8,417 nt of DNA from Actinomycetes bacterium. Its GTDB lineage: Bacteria; Actinomycetota; Actinomycetes; Actinomycetales; Cellulomonadaceae. Both the position numbers and the translations under genes were made by a program. Shown in pieces: positions 1 to 5,596 of the stretch (positions are counted from its first letter, which is position 1; each line of letters begins with the position of its first letter). The notes beneath the pieces were generated by a model, which saw only the letters and a program-made list of their open reading frames with translations, was not told the DNA's origin and searched no databases. The DNA is taken from positions 1 to 8,417 of the forward strand of contig JAJYTJ010000161.1 in assembly GCA_021793115.1 (NCBI GenBank). The letters are read 5' to 3'.

Positions 1-141
1 GGGAGCGCAGTGCTTCTCGCCGCCGCGGCGATCCGGCTGGGCGTCGTGCTGGGGCGCCTGCGCATCGCCGCTGGCATCGCCCTGGTCCGCGTGGGCCAGG
101 AACGGTGGCGAACGCGGCGTGCCGACCGAGACGTGAAATGA
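1..141 (+). CDS. C-terminal end of an unidentified membrane-associated protein (5' truncated by window edge)
   Basis: Frame 1 is open from the first base to the TGA at 139-141, giving 46 residues. The first part is hydrophobic and Ala/Leu/Val-rich (SAVLLAAAAIRLGVVLG, then IAAGIALV), and the last 14 residues are charged (RWRTRRADRDVK). This looks like a membrane segment followed by a short cytoplasmic tail. The upstream part lies outside the window, so no family can be named. The stop overlaps an ATG (ATGA, 138-141) that could start the broken coiled-coil gene downstream, so the two may once have been translationally coupled. The short length means it could also be a chance open frame. Confidence 0.4.
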   Translation, partial: GSAVLLAAAAIRLGVVLGRLRIAAGIALVRVGQERWRTRRADRDVK

Positions 142-600
142 GCCGGTCCGCGGCAGGAAGGCCGCCACGCTGGTCGTCGTATCCGCGCTCAACCGCTCGT
201 TCGCGCAGCCGGTCTACGTGGTCGACGACCTCTCGCACAAGCGGTCGCTGCTCGAGTCGCAGATCGCGAACGCGCACCGGCAGCGAGACGACCTGGAATC
301 GGCCCCGAGGAGCTCTCTGGGCAGCTCGCGCGGACCCAGACCGAGCTGCAGAACGTCGACGACAAGATCCCAGCGGCGCACGCGAGCCTTGACGCCCGCG
401 ACAGCGGCGCTCGCGCAGGCACAACGCGAGCGGCGGCTGGTCGCCGAGCATCTCGTGGACGCCGGGCGGCAGCGTGCGGCCATCGCGCACGAGACCGCTG
501 ACGGCGCGGCCGAGGAGCAGCGGTTGCGCCAGGCCGTCGGGGCGAGGGCCGGAGTGCCTACCGCGACCGCGGCGCTGTCACCGCCGGACCCGTTGACCCG
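138..600 (+). pseudogene. Frameshifted coiled-coil protein gene, function unknown
   Basis: A convincing protein-like sequence exists only when three frames are joined. A possible start is the ATG at 138 (MSRSAAGR, frame 3). From about 158 frame 2 reads KAATLVVVSALNRSF, then VYVVDDLSHKRSLLESQI and NAHRQRDDLE to about 298. Frame 1 then continues with EELSGQLARTQTELQNVDD and KIPAAHASLDARD to about 390. Frame 2 resumes with ALAQAQRERRLVAEHL and ETADGAAEEQRLRQAV to about 545. The joined product has a short hydrophobic stretch followed by a long charged helix rich in Glu, Arg, Gln and Leu, as in coiled coils. At least two indels are needed, so either the gene is dead or the sequence has errors. Beyond about 560 frame 2 stays open to 775, but its composition is no longer protein-like and it overlaps a regulatory repeat. 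I do not recognise the family. Confidence 0.5.
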
Positions 601-647
601 CTACGTCGTGGCCGCCCCGAGGGCGTTGCCCGCGAGCCACACGTGCG

Positions 648-667
648 CCTTCATCAACCCTTCATCG
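648..667 (+). promoter_or_regulatory. Direct-repeat box, likely OmpR-family response-regulator site
   Basis: The sequence CCTTCATCAACCCTTCATCG contains TTCATC twice, at 650-655 and 661-666, exactly 11 bp apart. That is one helical turn, the spacing typical of OmpR/PhoB-family operators. It ends 104 bp before the ATG at 772. A closely matching box lies upstream of the SHOCT/kinase operon on the other strand (3871-3890). An activator bound here could overlap a -35 region, and AGACAT at 678-683 is a weak -10 candidate. The regulator itself is not in the window. Confidence 0.5.
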
Positions 668-771
668 ACCGCCAGCCAGACATTGACGCGCGTCCACAAG
701 GCTGGACGACGACGTGGTGGTCCGGCGGCGCGGCGCGCTCCGCTGACGTCGGCCACCGGGAGGAAGAGGCG

Positions 772-843
772 ATGAACCAGCCCACCGCGCACCCCACGGA
801 CACGGTCCGGGAGAACGACGACACCCACCCCGTGAGCGCGTAG
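772..843 (+). CDS. 23-residue ORF with a very strong ribosome binding site (leader peptide or gene remnant)
   Basis: ATG at 772 and TAG at 841-843. The ORF is preceded by GGGAGGAAGAGGCG, an unusually good Shine-Dalgarno sequence 5-10 bases from the start. The product begins MNQPTAHPTDTVREND and is hydrophilic, rich in Thr, Pro, His and Asp, with no signal or membrane segment. It stops 24 bp before the VanY-type gene, whose own ribosome site is weak, so translation of this ORF could help load ribosomes onto the next gene. Alternatively it is the surviving first codons of a deleted gene that kept its promoter and ribosome site. The frame of the broken upstream gene happens to end in a TGA overlapping this ATG. 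A real peptide is possible but not shown. Confidence 0.4.
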   Translation: MNQPTAHPTDTVRENDDTHPVSA

Positions 844-867
844 CCGGTCGGCCGAGATCACGCCAGC

Positions 868-1680
868 ATGGGACGACACTCCGGTAGCGCGCTGCCGCCC
901 GGTTCCCCTCGGGAGCGCGCGTCCGCATCAAGCCGCACTCCCGCAACGAGCCGGCCCCTGGTCGCCGTCGGCCGCGTCCTGGTGGTGGCGGCGATGCTCA
1001 TGGCCCTGACCGCGTCAGCCTGGGGTGCTCCGCTCCGTGGCACTGTCTCCGGCGGAGGAGTCAGCACCGTGGAGGCACTGACGTCCCGGGCGGTCGTCCC
1101 GTCTCCACCTGCCGCTCTCGTGTCCCGCGGCAGCGCCGGCGGGCAGGACCTCGGGTCGCTCTCGGGCGCCGACGAGGTCTCCCGGTCCATGCCGCGCACC
1201 GAGTTCCGCACGGATGACGGGAAGACCGTGGAGTGCTCGGGCCTGGTGCCCGACATCGGGACGAACGGGCACGTCCCCGACGTCTCGATGTGCGACCTGT
1301 GGCAGGCGCCCTACCGGGACCGGGCCGACGCGGTGGTGACCCTCACGAAGCTCAACGAGATGTACCGGGCCACGTTCGGCGAACCGATGTGCCTGACGTC
1401 GGCGTACCGCACGTTGGAGCAGCAGGCGGCACTCCGGCGTGCAACGCCCCAGCTTGCCGCCCCGGTGGGCCTGTCCAACCACGGGTGGGGCCTGGCGGTG
1501 GACTTCTGCCGGGAGACGTACAGCGGGACCCGGGGTGCGTGGTTGAGGGCGAACGGTCCGAACTTCGACTGGGACAATCCGGCGTGGGCGCGCACAGGCC
1601 GCGGTGGTCCCTACGAACCCTGGCACTGGGAATACGTCCCGGGAGTCAAGGCCCTCGTCGCGGCCGGGCTGGAGCGGTAG
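868..1680 (+). CDS. Secreted D-alanyl-D-alanine carboxypeptidase, M15 family (VanY type)
   Basis: This 270-residue protein is a predicted zinc peptidase acting on peptidoglycan stem peptides outside the membrane. An N-terminal stretch rich in Arg and Ser (1-30) precedes a hydrophobic segment at about 31-50 ending in ALTASAWGA, a likely signal peptide or signal anchor. A low-complexity linker follows (about 55-110). The M15B/VanY domain occupies about 140-265. Visible family motifs are LTSAYRTLEQQ (176-186), SNHGWGLAVD (203-212) and EPWHWEY (250-256). By family knowledge the zinc ligands are His205, Asp212 and His253, with Glu250 as catalytic base. All are present, so the enzyme should be active. 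The ATG at 868 has only a weak ribosome site and lies 24 bp after the 23-codon ORF. The next gene begins right after its stop. Nothing nearby suggests glycopeptide resistance, so housekeeping wall trimming is more likely. Confidence 0.88.
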   Translation: MGRHSGSALPPGSPRERASASSRTPATSRPLVAVGRVLVVAAMLMALTASAWGAPLRGTVSGGGVSTVEALTSRAVVPSPPAALVSRGSAGGQDLGSLSGADEVSRSMPRTEFRTDDGKTVECSGLVPDIGTNGHVPDVSMCDLWQAPYRDRADAVVTLTKLNEMYRATFGEPMCLTSAYRTLEQQAALRRATPQLAAPVGLSNHGWGLAVDFCRETYSGTRGAWLRANGPNFDWDNPAWARTGRGGPYEPWHWEYVPGVKALVAAGLER

Positions 1681-2106
1681 GTGCGATCGTCGGTGGCGTT
1701 GTCGATCCAGCCGACGGACTCTCACAGCCCGCTCACATGGGCCGCCGGCGGTCTCGCGGTGGTGTCGGTGGCGATCGCCGTCTGGGGGCTGCCGCCCGTG
1801 GACGTCCACGGCCCGCTGCATCGCTTCGGCGTCATGGACCCGCTGTGCGGCGGCACGCGGGCCGCCCACTTCGCGCTGACTGGCCAGTGGGCCGTGGCCT
1901 GGTACTACAACCCGCTCGGTCCGCTGGTGCTGATCACCGCGGCATTGGTTCTGCTCCGGGCGACGGTGGGCCTTCTCACACGACGCTGGGTCGACGTCTC
2001 GGTCACGCTCACCCGCCGCGCCGGGCGCGCCCTGATCGCGACAGCGTTGCTCGTTGCGCTCGGGATGACAGTGCGTCAGCAGCTCCTGGTCGCGGTCCTG
2101 CGCTGA
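1681..2106 (+). CDS. DUF2752 family small membrane protein
   Basis: This is a 141-residue protein with about three hydrophobic helices, near residues 20-37, 80-97 and 115-128. The DUF2752 signature is recognisable as DPLCGGTRAAHFALTGQW (53-70) followed by AWYYNPLG (73-80). The usual motif is CPxCGxTR with an NPL element after it. Here the first Cys is replaced by Asp53 and only Cys56 remains, so a two-Cys metal or redox role is unlikely. The function of the family is unknown. The GTG start follows the carboxypeptidase TAG with no gap, and GGAGCGG in the end of that gene serves as ribosome site, so the two are almost certainly co-translated. An envelope role is inferred only from that pairing. 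Confidence 0.75.
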   Translation: MRSSVALSIQPTDSHSPLTWAAGGLAVVSVAIAVWGLPPVDVHGPLHRFGVMDPLCGGTRAAHFALTGQWAVAWYYNPLGPLVLITAALVLLRATVGLLTRRWVDVSVTLTRRAGRALIATALLVALGMTVRQQLLVAVLR

Positions 2107-2120
2107 CATCGGTGCGGCGT

Positions 2121-2182
2121 CGGTCAGTCAGGTGGTGGGCCCGGGGGTCGGCTACCGGATGGGTCCCGGCTGACCGGTCAGC
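2121..2182. terminator. Inverted repeats between convergent genes, possible bidirectional terminator
   Basis: The 71-bp gap between the DUF2752 stop (2106) and the kinase stop (2178) contains CGGTCAG at 2121-2127 and GGTCGGC at 2146-2152. Both can pair with the GCTGACC arm at 2169-2175, the second using one G-U pair. GCTGACCGGTCAGC at 2169-2182 is itself a perfect 14-bp palindrome overlapping the kinase stop codon. No T-run follows on either strand, so this is not a classical intrinsic terminator. The location between converging genes is the main argument. Confidence 0.3.
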
Positions 2183-3389
2183 GGCGGCCGCGGGGTGCGG
2201 CGGGCAGGGTGATGGTGACGGTGGCGCCGTGGCCGGGGCCGTCGGAGCGGGCGTGCAGCGTGCCGTGGTGGGCGTCGACGATGGCGTGGGCGATGGTCAG
2301 GCCGATGCCGGAGCCGCGGCGGCCGGGGCCGGGGTTGGCGTGGGCCGGCGTGGTGGTCGGGGCGCGGTAGAAGCGCTGGACCAGCAACGGCGCCAGCTCG
2401 GGGGAGAACCCCTCGCCGTCGTCGGCGACGACCAGCCGGACCAGCGTCTGGCCGGGGTGCTGCGCGTCCGGGGCCGGGCCGTCCGCCCGGACGACGACGT
2501 GGCCACCGGCCGGGGTGTGGCGCAGCGCGTTGTCCAGCAGGTTGAGCAGGGCCTCGACGATGCGGTCGGCGTCGACGACGGCCTCGGCCGGTCCCTCCTC
2601 GCGGACCTCCAGGTCCACGCCGGCCGCTCGGTAGCGGGGGAGGAGCACCGCGACCGCGCGCCGCGCGAGGTCGGCGAGCGCGGTGGGCCGGGGGTCCAGC
2701 GCCAGCTCGCGCTCCTCGGCGCGGGAGACCGACTCGATGTCGGCGACCAGGCGGTGCAGCTGGGCCACCTGGTCGGTGAGCGTGGCGATGGTCTCGTCGT
2801 CCACCGGCAGCACGCGATCGCCGATCGCCTCGACGGTGGCCTCCAGGGAGGCGACCGGGGTGCGGAGCTGGTGCCCGAGGTCCGCGAGCAGCCGCCGGCG
2901 CGTGGCCTCCGAGGTGGACAGCCGCGCCCCGAGCCGGTTCACCGAGGCCGCGAGGTCGGTGAACTCCGGCCCGAGCGACGGGTCCGCCGCGGCCTCGTCG
3001 TAGACGCCGTTCGCGAGCCGTTGCGTGGCCCGCGCGAGCTCGGTCACGGGGGCCGCGATGCGCCGCGCGACGAGCCAGGTCACCAGGCCGGCCGCGATGA
3101 TCGCCGTGAGCGTGCCGGTGCCCAGCGAGATGAGCGTGGCCTGCGTGAACGCACGCTCGACGTGCGTGGTCACCTCGGACGTCAGCTCCGGTGTCGCCGC
3201 ACGGCTCAGATGGTCCATGAACACCGCGGGCGCCACCAGGAGCGAGACGGCCAGCAGCGTGCCCGCACCCGTGGCCACCACGAGCGCGACCGCCACGAAC
3301 AGCCGACCGCCCAGGCCCAGGCGCGGCCCCGGCCTGCGCGGCCGACCAGGGGCCGCGCCTGGGCCGGGCCGAACCGGGGCGTCGCTCAC
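2178..3389 (-). CDS. Sensor histidine kinase (HAMP, HisKA, HATPase_c), no response regulator alongside
   Basis: Counting from the chosen GTG at 3389, this is a 403-residue transmembrane kinase. Membrane helices lie near 29-53 and 87-107, with only about 33 residues outside between them. The sensor loop is therefore small, fitting sensing in or near the membrane. A HAMP linker follows (about 108-160). The H-box GHQLRTPVASLEA carries the phospho-accepting His173. The ATP domain shows the N-box NLLDNALRHTP (Asn287), DDGEGF (323-328), the F-box RFYRAP (339-344) and the G-box GSGIGL (359-364). All catalytic elements are present. An in-frame GTG at 3485 would add 32 Gly/Arg-rich residues before the first helix. 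The 3389 start is preferred because the N-terminus is then short, but no strong ribosome site supports either. The gene follows a SHOCT gene on the same strand. In most actinobacterial systems a response regulator would be adjacent, and none is seen here. Confidence 0.88.
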   Translation of the reverse strand: MSDAPVRPGPGAAPGRPRRPGPRLGLGGRLFVAVALVVATGAGTLLAVSLLVAPAVFMDHLSRAATPELTSEVTTHVERAFTQATLISLGTGTLTAIIAAGLVTWLVARRIAAPVTELARATQRLANGVYDEAAADPSLGPEFTDLAASVNRLGARLSTSEATRRRLLADLGHQLRTPVASLEATVEAIGDRVLPVDDETIATLTDQVAQLHRLVADIESVSRAEERELALDPRPTALADLARRAVAVLLPRYRAAGVDLEVREEGPAEAVVDADRIVEALLNLLDNALRHTPAGGHVVVRADGPAPDAQHPGQTLVRLVVADDGEGFSPELAPLLVQRFYRAPTTTPAHANPGPGRRGSGIGLTIAHAIVDAHHGTLHARSDGPGHGATVTITLPAAPRGRR

Positions 3390-3504
3390 ACCGTGCCCGC
3401 GCCGGTGATCGAACCGTGCCACGCGTGGGACCGGGCCGGGCAACCGGCCGTCGCCGCCACCGCCGCGACCGAGAGGGTCGTGCACCGACGGCGTCGTACC
3501 GGTG

Positions 3505-3762
3505 TCACCGCTCGCCCCGTGCCTGCCGGAGGGCCGCCCGCTGCGCCTGATACGTCTCGATGTCGATCTCGCCGCGCGCGAAGCGCCTGTCGAGGATCGC
3601 TTCGGGAGACTCCGGGTCGCGGTCGTCGCGGTCGCGACCCGAGCGGCCCGATGGCAGGAGCCGCACGACCGCGTAGAGGATCACCCCCACCAGCACCAGC
3701 CAGAACAGGCCCATCCCCAGCCAGGCGCCCCAGCCCATACCGGTGCCGTACCACCCCATCAT
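3505..3762 (-). CDS. Small SHOCT-domain membrane protein (paralogue 1)
   Basis: This 85-residue protein starts with a Gly/Met/Trp-rich segment (MMGWYGTGMGWGAWLGMG), followed by one membrane helix at about 18-36 (LFWLVLVGVILYAVVRLL). A charged linker and a C-terminal SHOCT motif at about 56-79 (ILDRRFARGEIDIETYQAQ) come next. SHOCT is a short oligomerisation-type domain with no known catalytic role. The ATG at 3762 is chosen because GACGGAGGG lies 9 bases upstream and because the paralogue at 4579-4827 starts with the same residues and the same AGCACGGCG spacer. Longer in-frame starts would run through non-conserved sequence. It lies 115 bp upstream of the kinase start, probably in the same operon. 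The Met-rich N-terminus could bind copper, but that is inference. Confidence 0.82.
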   Translation of the reverse strand: MMGWYGTGMGWGAWLGMGLFWLVLVGVILYAVVRLLPSGRSGRDRDDRDPESPEAILDRRFARGEIDIETYQAQRAALRQARGER

Positions 3763-3870
3763 CGCCGTGCTCCCTCCGTCGGGCCGGCCCACGGCCGGAC
3801 GCGTGCCGGGACGTCTGCCCGGCCACGGCACCCACCTTCGCGCGCCCGCACCCACGTCACCCCGGGTGAA

Positions 3871-3890
3871 CGACGAAGGTTTGACGAAGG
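3871..3890 (-). promoter_or_regulatory. Direct-repeat box upstream of the SHOCT/kinase operon
   Basis: Read on the minus strand the sequence is CCTTCGTCAAACCTTCGTCG, with TTCGTC repeated 11 bp apart. It matches the box at 648-667 in 17 of 20 positions, and the two half-site changes (A to G) are the same in each half. It lies 108 bp upstream of the SHOCT ATG at 3762. The spacing and symmetry fit an OmpR-family response regulator bound as a tandem dimer. Because the sensor kinase is downstream, autoregulation by its partner regulator is a reasonable guess. Confidence 0.5.
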
Positions 3891-3961
3891 ATGCCCGACG
3901 AACCCCGCGGAACAGGGAGCGTCGGCCGCGCCGTCTGCCGCCGGGGCGGGAGCGCGCCGGG

Positions 3962-4582
3962 TCATGAGACGGTGAGCTCGGCGTACATCCCAGCCGCGTA
4001 GTGGCCGGGGATGTTGCAGATCAGCTCGTACCGCCCGGCTGGCAGGTCGATCGTGGTCCAGCCGGCGGCACCAGACTGGATGCCATCTCCGGCGCCGGCC
4101 CCGTCGCTTCGAGAGGCCTCGCCGAGGCTGCCGGACTCGTCGACGGTGCCGTCGGCGCCGACCGGGCGTGTGCCGACCTGCTGGCCGGCCGCCAAGGGCA
4201 GCACGACGAGCTCATGGGTACGCCATCCGGCATTCGACAGCACCAGCGAGACCGTGCCCGCGGGCACCGAGGTGCGATCGAGCACCAAGTTCATCCGGCC
4301 GCCCCCCATCATTGCGCCCATGTCGACGGCCGTGACGTGCACCGTGGTGCCGGCCAGCTGCGGGACGGAGACGGCGGCCTGGCCGCCCATCATCGCGCCC
4401 CAACCGCTGCGGCCGGCGGCGGCGTTCGATCGGCCCAGCCCACCCCACGCTGCGGCCGCCGTCACCGAGCCGACGAGCAGGACCACGGCCGTCACGAGGC
4501 TCACGACCAGCCAGGTGCGCTGACGGCTGCTCCGTCCCTCCCGGCCGAGACGTCCGGCGCCGGTGGTCGGCGGTGTGGTCAC
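3962..4582 (-). CDS. Membrane-anchored sulfocyanin-like cupredoxin (type-1 copper protein)
   Basis: This 206-residue protein has one N-terminal membrane helix (about 24-46, WLVVSLVTAVVLLVG), so the rest should face the outside of the cell. The cupredoxin fold spans about 75-206. The predicted type-1 copper ligands are His123 in THELVVLPL and Cys189, His194 and Met199 in CNIPGHYAAGM. This C-x4-H-x4-M ending is typical of sulfocyanin-like and plastocyanin-like proteins. MMGG pairs at 64-67 and 91-94 add further Met residues near the anchor. An Asp/Glu/Ser-rich insertion (about 131-175) separates the His from the Cys-His-Met loop. The GTG start overlaps the stop of the upstream SHOCT gene by four bases (GTGA), a sign of translational coupling. 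The role is probably electron transfer or copper binding at the envelope; no partner oxidase is in the window. Confidence 0.86.
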   Translation of the reverse strand: MTTPPTTGAGRLGREGRSSRQRTWLVVSLVTAVVLLVGSVTAAAAWGGLGRSNAAAGRSGWGAMMGGQAAVSVPQLAGTTVHVTAVDMGAMMGGGRMNLVLDRTSVPAGTVSLVLSNAGWRTHELVVLPLAAGQQVGTRPVGADGTVDESGSLGEASRSDGAGAGDGIQSGAAGWTTIDLPAGRYELICNIPGHYAAGMYAELTVS

Positions 4583-4827
4583 CGGGCACCCCCGTCGATC
4601 AGGGCCGCGCGCTGCGACCGGTACGTCTCGATGTCGATCTCCCCGCGTGCAAACCTCTGGTTGAGGATCTCCTCGGGAGAGTCGGAACCGTGGTCACGGG
4701 GGCCGGACCGCCGCGCCGGCAGGAGCCGCACCACTGTGTAGAGGATCACGCCCAGCAGGACGATCCAGAACAGGCCCATCCCGAGCCAGTTCCCCCAGCC
4801 CACCCCCATGCCGTACCAACCCATCAT
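4579..4827 (-). CDS. Small SHOCT-domain membrane protein (paralogue 2)
   Basis: This 82-residue protein has the same architecture as the one at 3505-3762: MMGWYGMGVGWGNWLGMG, a membrane helix at about 18-36 (LFWIVLLGVILYTVVRLL), a charged linker and a SHOCT motif at about 53-76 (ILNQRFARGEIDIETYRSQ). The ATG at 4827 is fixed by GGAAGGAGAG about 9 bases upstream and by conservation with the paralogue. Its TGA overlaps the cupredoxin GTG, so this is the first gene of a two-gene unit. The two SHOCT genes are near-duplicates at protein and DNA level, including the last bases before the start. One likely arose by local duplication, each now heading its own operon. The function is unknown; a scaffold or regulator for membrane copper proteins is possible. 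Confidence 0.82.
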   Translation of the reverse strand: MMGWYGMGVGWGNWLGMGLFWIVLLGVILYTVVRLLPARRSGPRDHGSDSPEEILNQRFARGEIDIETYRSQRAALIDGGAR

Positions 4828-4929
4828 CGCCGTGCTCTCCTTCCGGGGGCTGCGCACCGCGCCCAAGCGCCGGATCGGTCGTCACCAGCCCCACGACGAC
4901 GACCATCCCCCGGGCGACCATGGGTTCCG

Positions 4930-4950
4930 TCAGGTTTTCACCTCAGGTTT
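4930..4950 (-). promoter_or_regulatory. 13-bp-spaced direct repeat upstream of the SHOCT/cupredoxin operon
   Basis: TCAGGTTT occurs at 4930-4937 and again at 4943-4950. On the minus strand this reads AAACCTGA twice, 13 bp apart. It lies 102 bp upstream of the SHOCT ATG at 4827, nearly the same distance as the 11-bp-spaced boxes at 648-667 and 3871-3890. The half-site and spacing differ from those boxes, so it may be a different regulator's site. Confidence 0.3.
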
Positions 4951-5078
4951 GGCAGAGTTCCGAGGCGTACGGGCCAAGGCCGAGTGCTCGCGGCAGGAGT
5001 GACGAAAGGCGTCGGGGCTCGGCTGAACGTCGCGTGTTGCAGGGCCGTGCAGGTGCACCGGTTCCACGGCAGCGACCG

Positions 5079-5122
5079 CGCAGGTGCGCCCGGACGGGGT
5101 GGAGCGCGCCGACGCACCTGCG
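5079..5122. repeat. Perfect 10-bp inverted repeat with 24-bp spacer
   Basis: CGCAGGTGCG at 5079-5088 is exactly inverted as CGCACCTGCG at 5113-5122. A further CAGGTGC lies at 5050-5056, inside the palindrome GGTGCACC at 5052-5059. Repeated half-sites in a gene-free interval suggest operator sites or a recombination site. The arms could also form an RNA hairpin, but no T-run follows. Confidence 0.35.
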
Positions 5123-5225
5123 TGCGCTGAAGCGGGTGCCGCATGACCGAGCTCTGCGACGCGACTCGTTGGCTCACCAGCGGACTGCTGGCGTCCTATC
5201 GGCTCTCAGGGCACATTCCCCTGTG

Positions 5226-5246
5226 GGCCATTCGTGGTCCATGGCC
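5226..5246 (-). terminator. Small hairpin just downstream of the YHS gene
   Basis: GGCCAT at 5226-5231 pairs with ATGGCC at 5241-5246 across a 9-nt loop, starting 17 bp beyond the YHS stop codon. A second small stem follows (CAGGG at 5207-5211 with CCCTG at 5219-5223). Neither is followed by a T-run on the minus strand. The position suggests a transcript end or an RNA-stability element rather than a proven terminator. Confidence 0.25.
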
Positions 5247-5263
5247 GCGGCCCGGGTCTTGAC

Positions 5264-5521
5264 TCAAGCGGCGACGTACGAGTGAGGATCGGCGTCGAAG
5301 AGCTCGGCGCACCGAGGACAGCAGAAGTGGTACTTCTCACCCTCGTACTCGCGGACGAGTCCACTCGCCTCGGCCACCGAGAGCGCAGTCGCATTGCCCT
5401 TGACGGCGCAGATCACTATCTGGTCCCCGGGCTCGAGCTCCATGCGGCCATGGCCGCCACCGCCGCAGCAACCGCTCGTCGCATTGCCGTGATTCTGATG
5501 TGCGCCGTGGTCATGACACAT
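5264..5521 (-). CDS. His/Cys-rich YHS-domain protein, probable metal binder
   Basis: This is an 85-residue soluble protein. The N-terminus (1-26) is packed with possible metal ligands: MCHDHGAHQNHGN, then SGCCGGGGHG. The second half is a YHS-type domain of about 45 residues: Cys38 in VICAVKGNA, then EGEKYHFCCPRCAELFDADP (61-79) with Cys67, Cys68 and Cys71. YHS domains are associated with heavy-metal ATPases and mercury or copper detoxification, where the Cys residues bind metal. The canonical CGM after the first Cys reads CAV here. ATG at 5521 is the chosen start; its ribosome site is weak (GAAAG about 10 bases upstream). It lies 137 bp downstream of the His-rich membrane protein on the same strand. 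A copper chaperone or buffer is the likely role. Confidence 0.75.
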   Translation of the reverse strand: MCHDHGAHQNHGNATSGCCGGGGHGRMELEPGDQIVICAVKGNATALSVAEASGLVREYEGEKYHFCCPRCAELFDADPHSYVAA

Positions 5522-5596
5522 GACAATCCACTTTCGTAGGCTGGTCCCGCCGCGCCTGAACTGTGCTTCACCGGGCGCCGGGATATATCTGTTATG

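Larger units (their letters stand above)
4828..5263. other. 436-bp stretch without a convincing gene
   Basis: Open frames on both strands here are short, Arg/Pro-rich shadow frames with no recognisable domain. The stretch holds the upstream region of the SHOCT/cupredoxin operon, including the repeat at 4930-4950. It also has three copies of CAGGTGC: 5050-5056, 5081-5087 and inverted at 5114-5120. A small inverted repeat lies just past the YHS gene. A 39-codon ORF (5143-5262, plus strand) has no ribosome site. The base composition is slightly less GC-rich near 4925-4965 and 5140-5240. Confidence 0.5.

Noticed and set aside
868..1680. Possible vancomycin-resistance locus
   Set aside because: Only a VanY-type peptidase is present. 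There are no vanH, vanA/B or vanX homologues, and the kinase lacks a VanR-type partner here.
1015..2109. 364-codon open frame on the minus strand
   Set aside because: It is antisense to the carboxypeptidase and DUF2752 genes, His/Arg/Pro-rich, with no domain or ribosome site.
3386..3835. Frame whose TGA overlaps the kinase GTG (GTGA), as if it were the end of a response regulator
   Set aside because: Translation shows no receiver or winged-helix features, only shadow-type Arg/Gly/Pro sequence. The overlap is probably chance, though it supports GTG 3389 weakly.
1233..3869. 878-codon open frame on the plus strand
   Set aside because: It runs out of frame across the carboxypeptidase and DUF2752 genes and antisense to the kinase. 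Its composition is Arg/Gly/Pro/Ala low-complexity, typical of shadow frames in very GC-rich DNA.
5143..5262. 39-codon ORF beginning MTELCDATRWL between the SHOCT and YHS genes
   Set aside because: No ribosome site, no recognisable motif, and a Pro/Arg/Trp-rich end; not distinguishable from chance.
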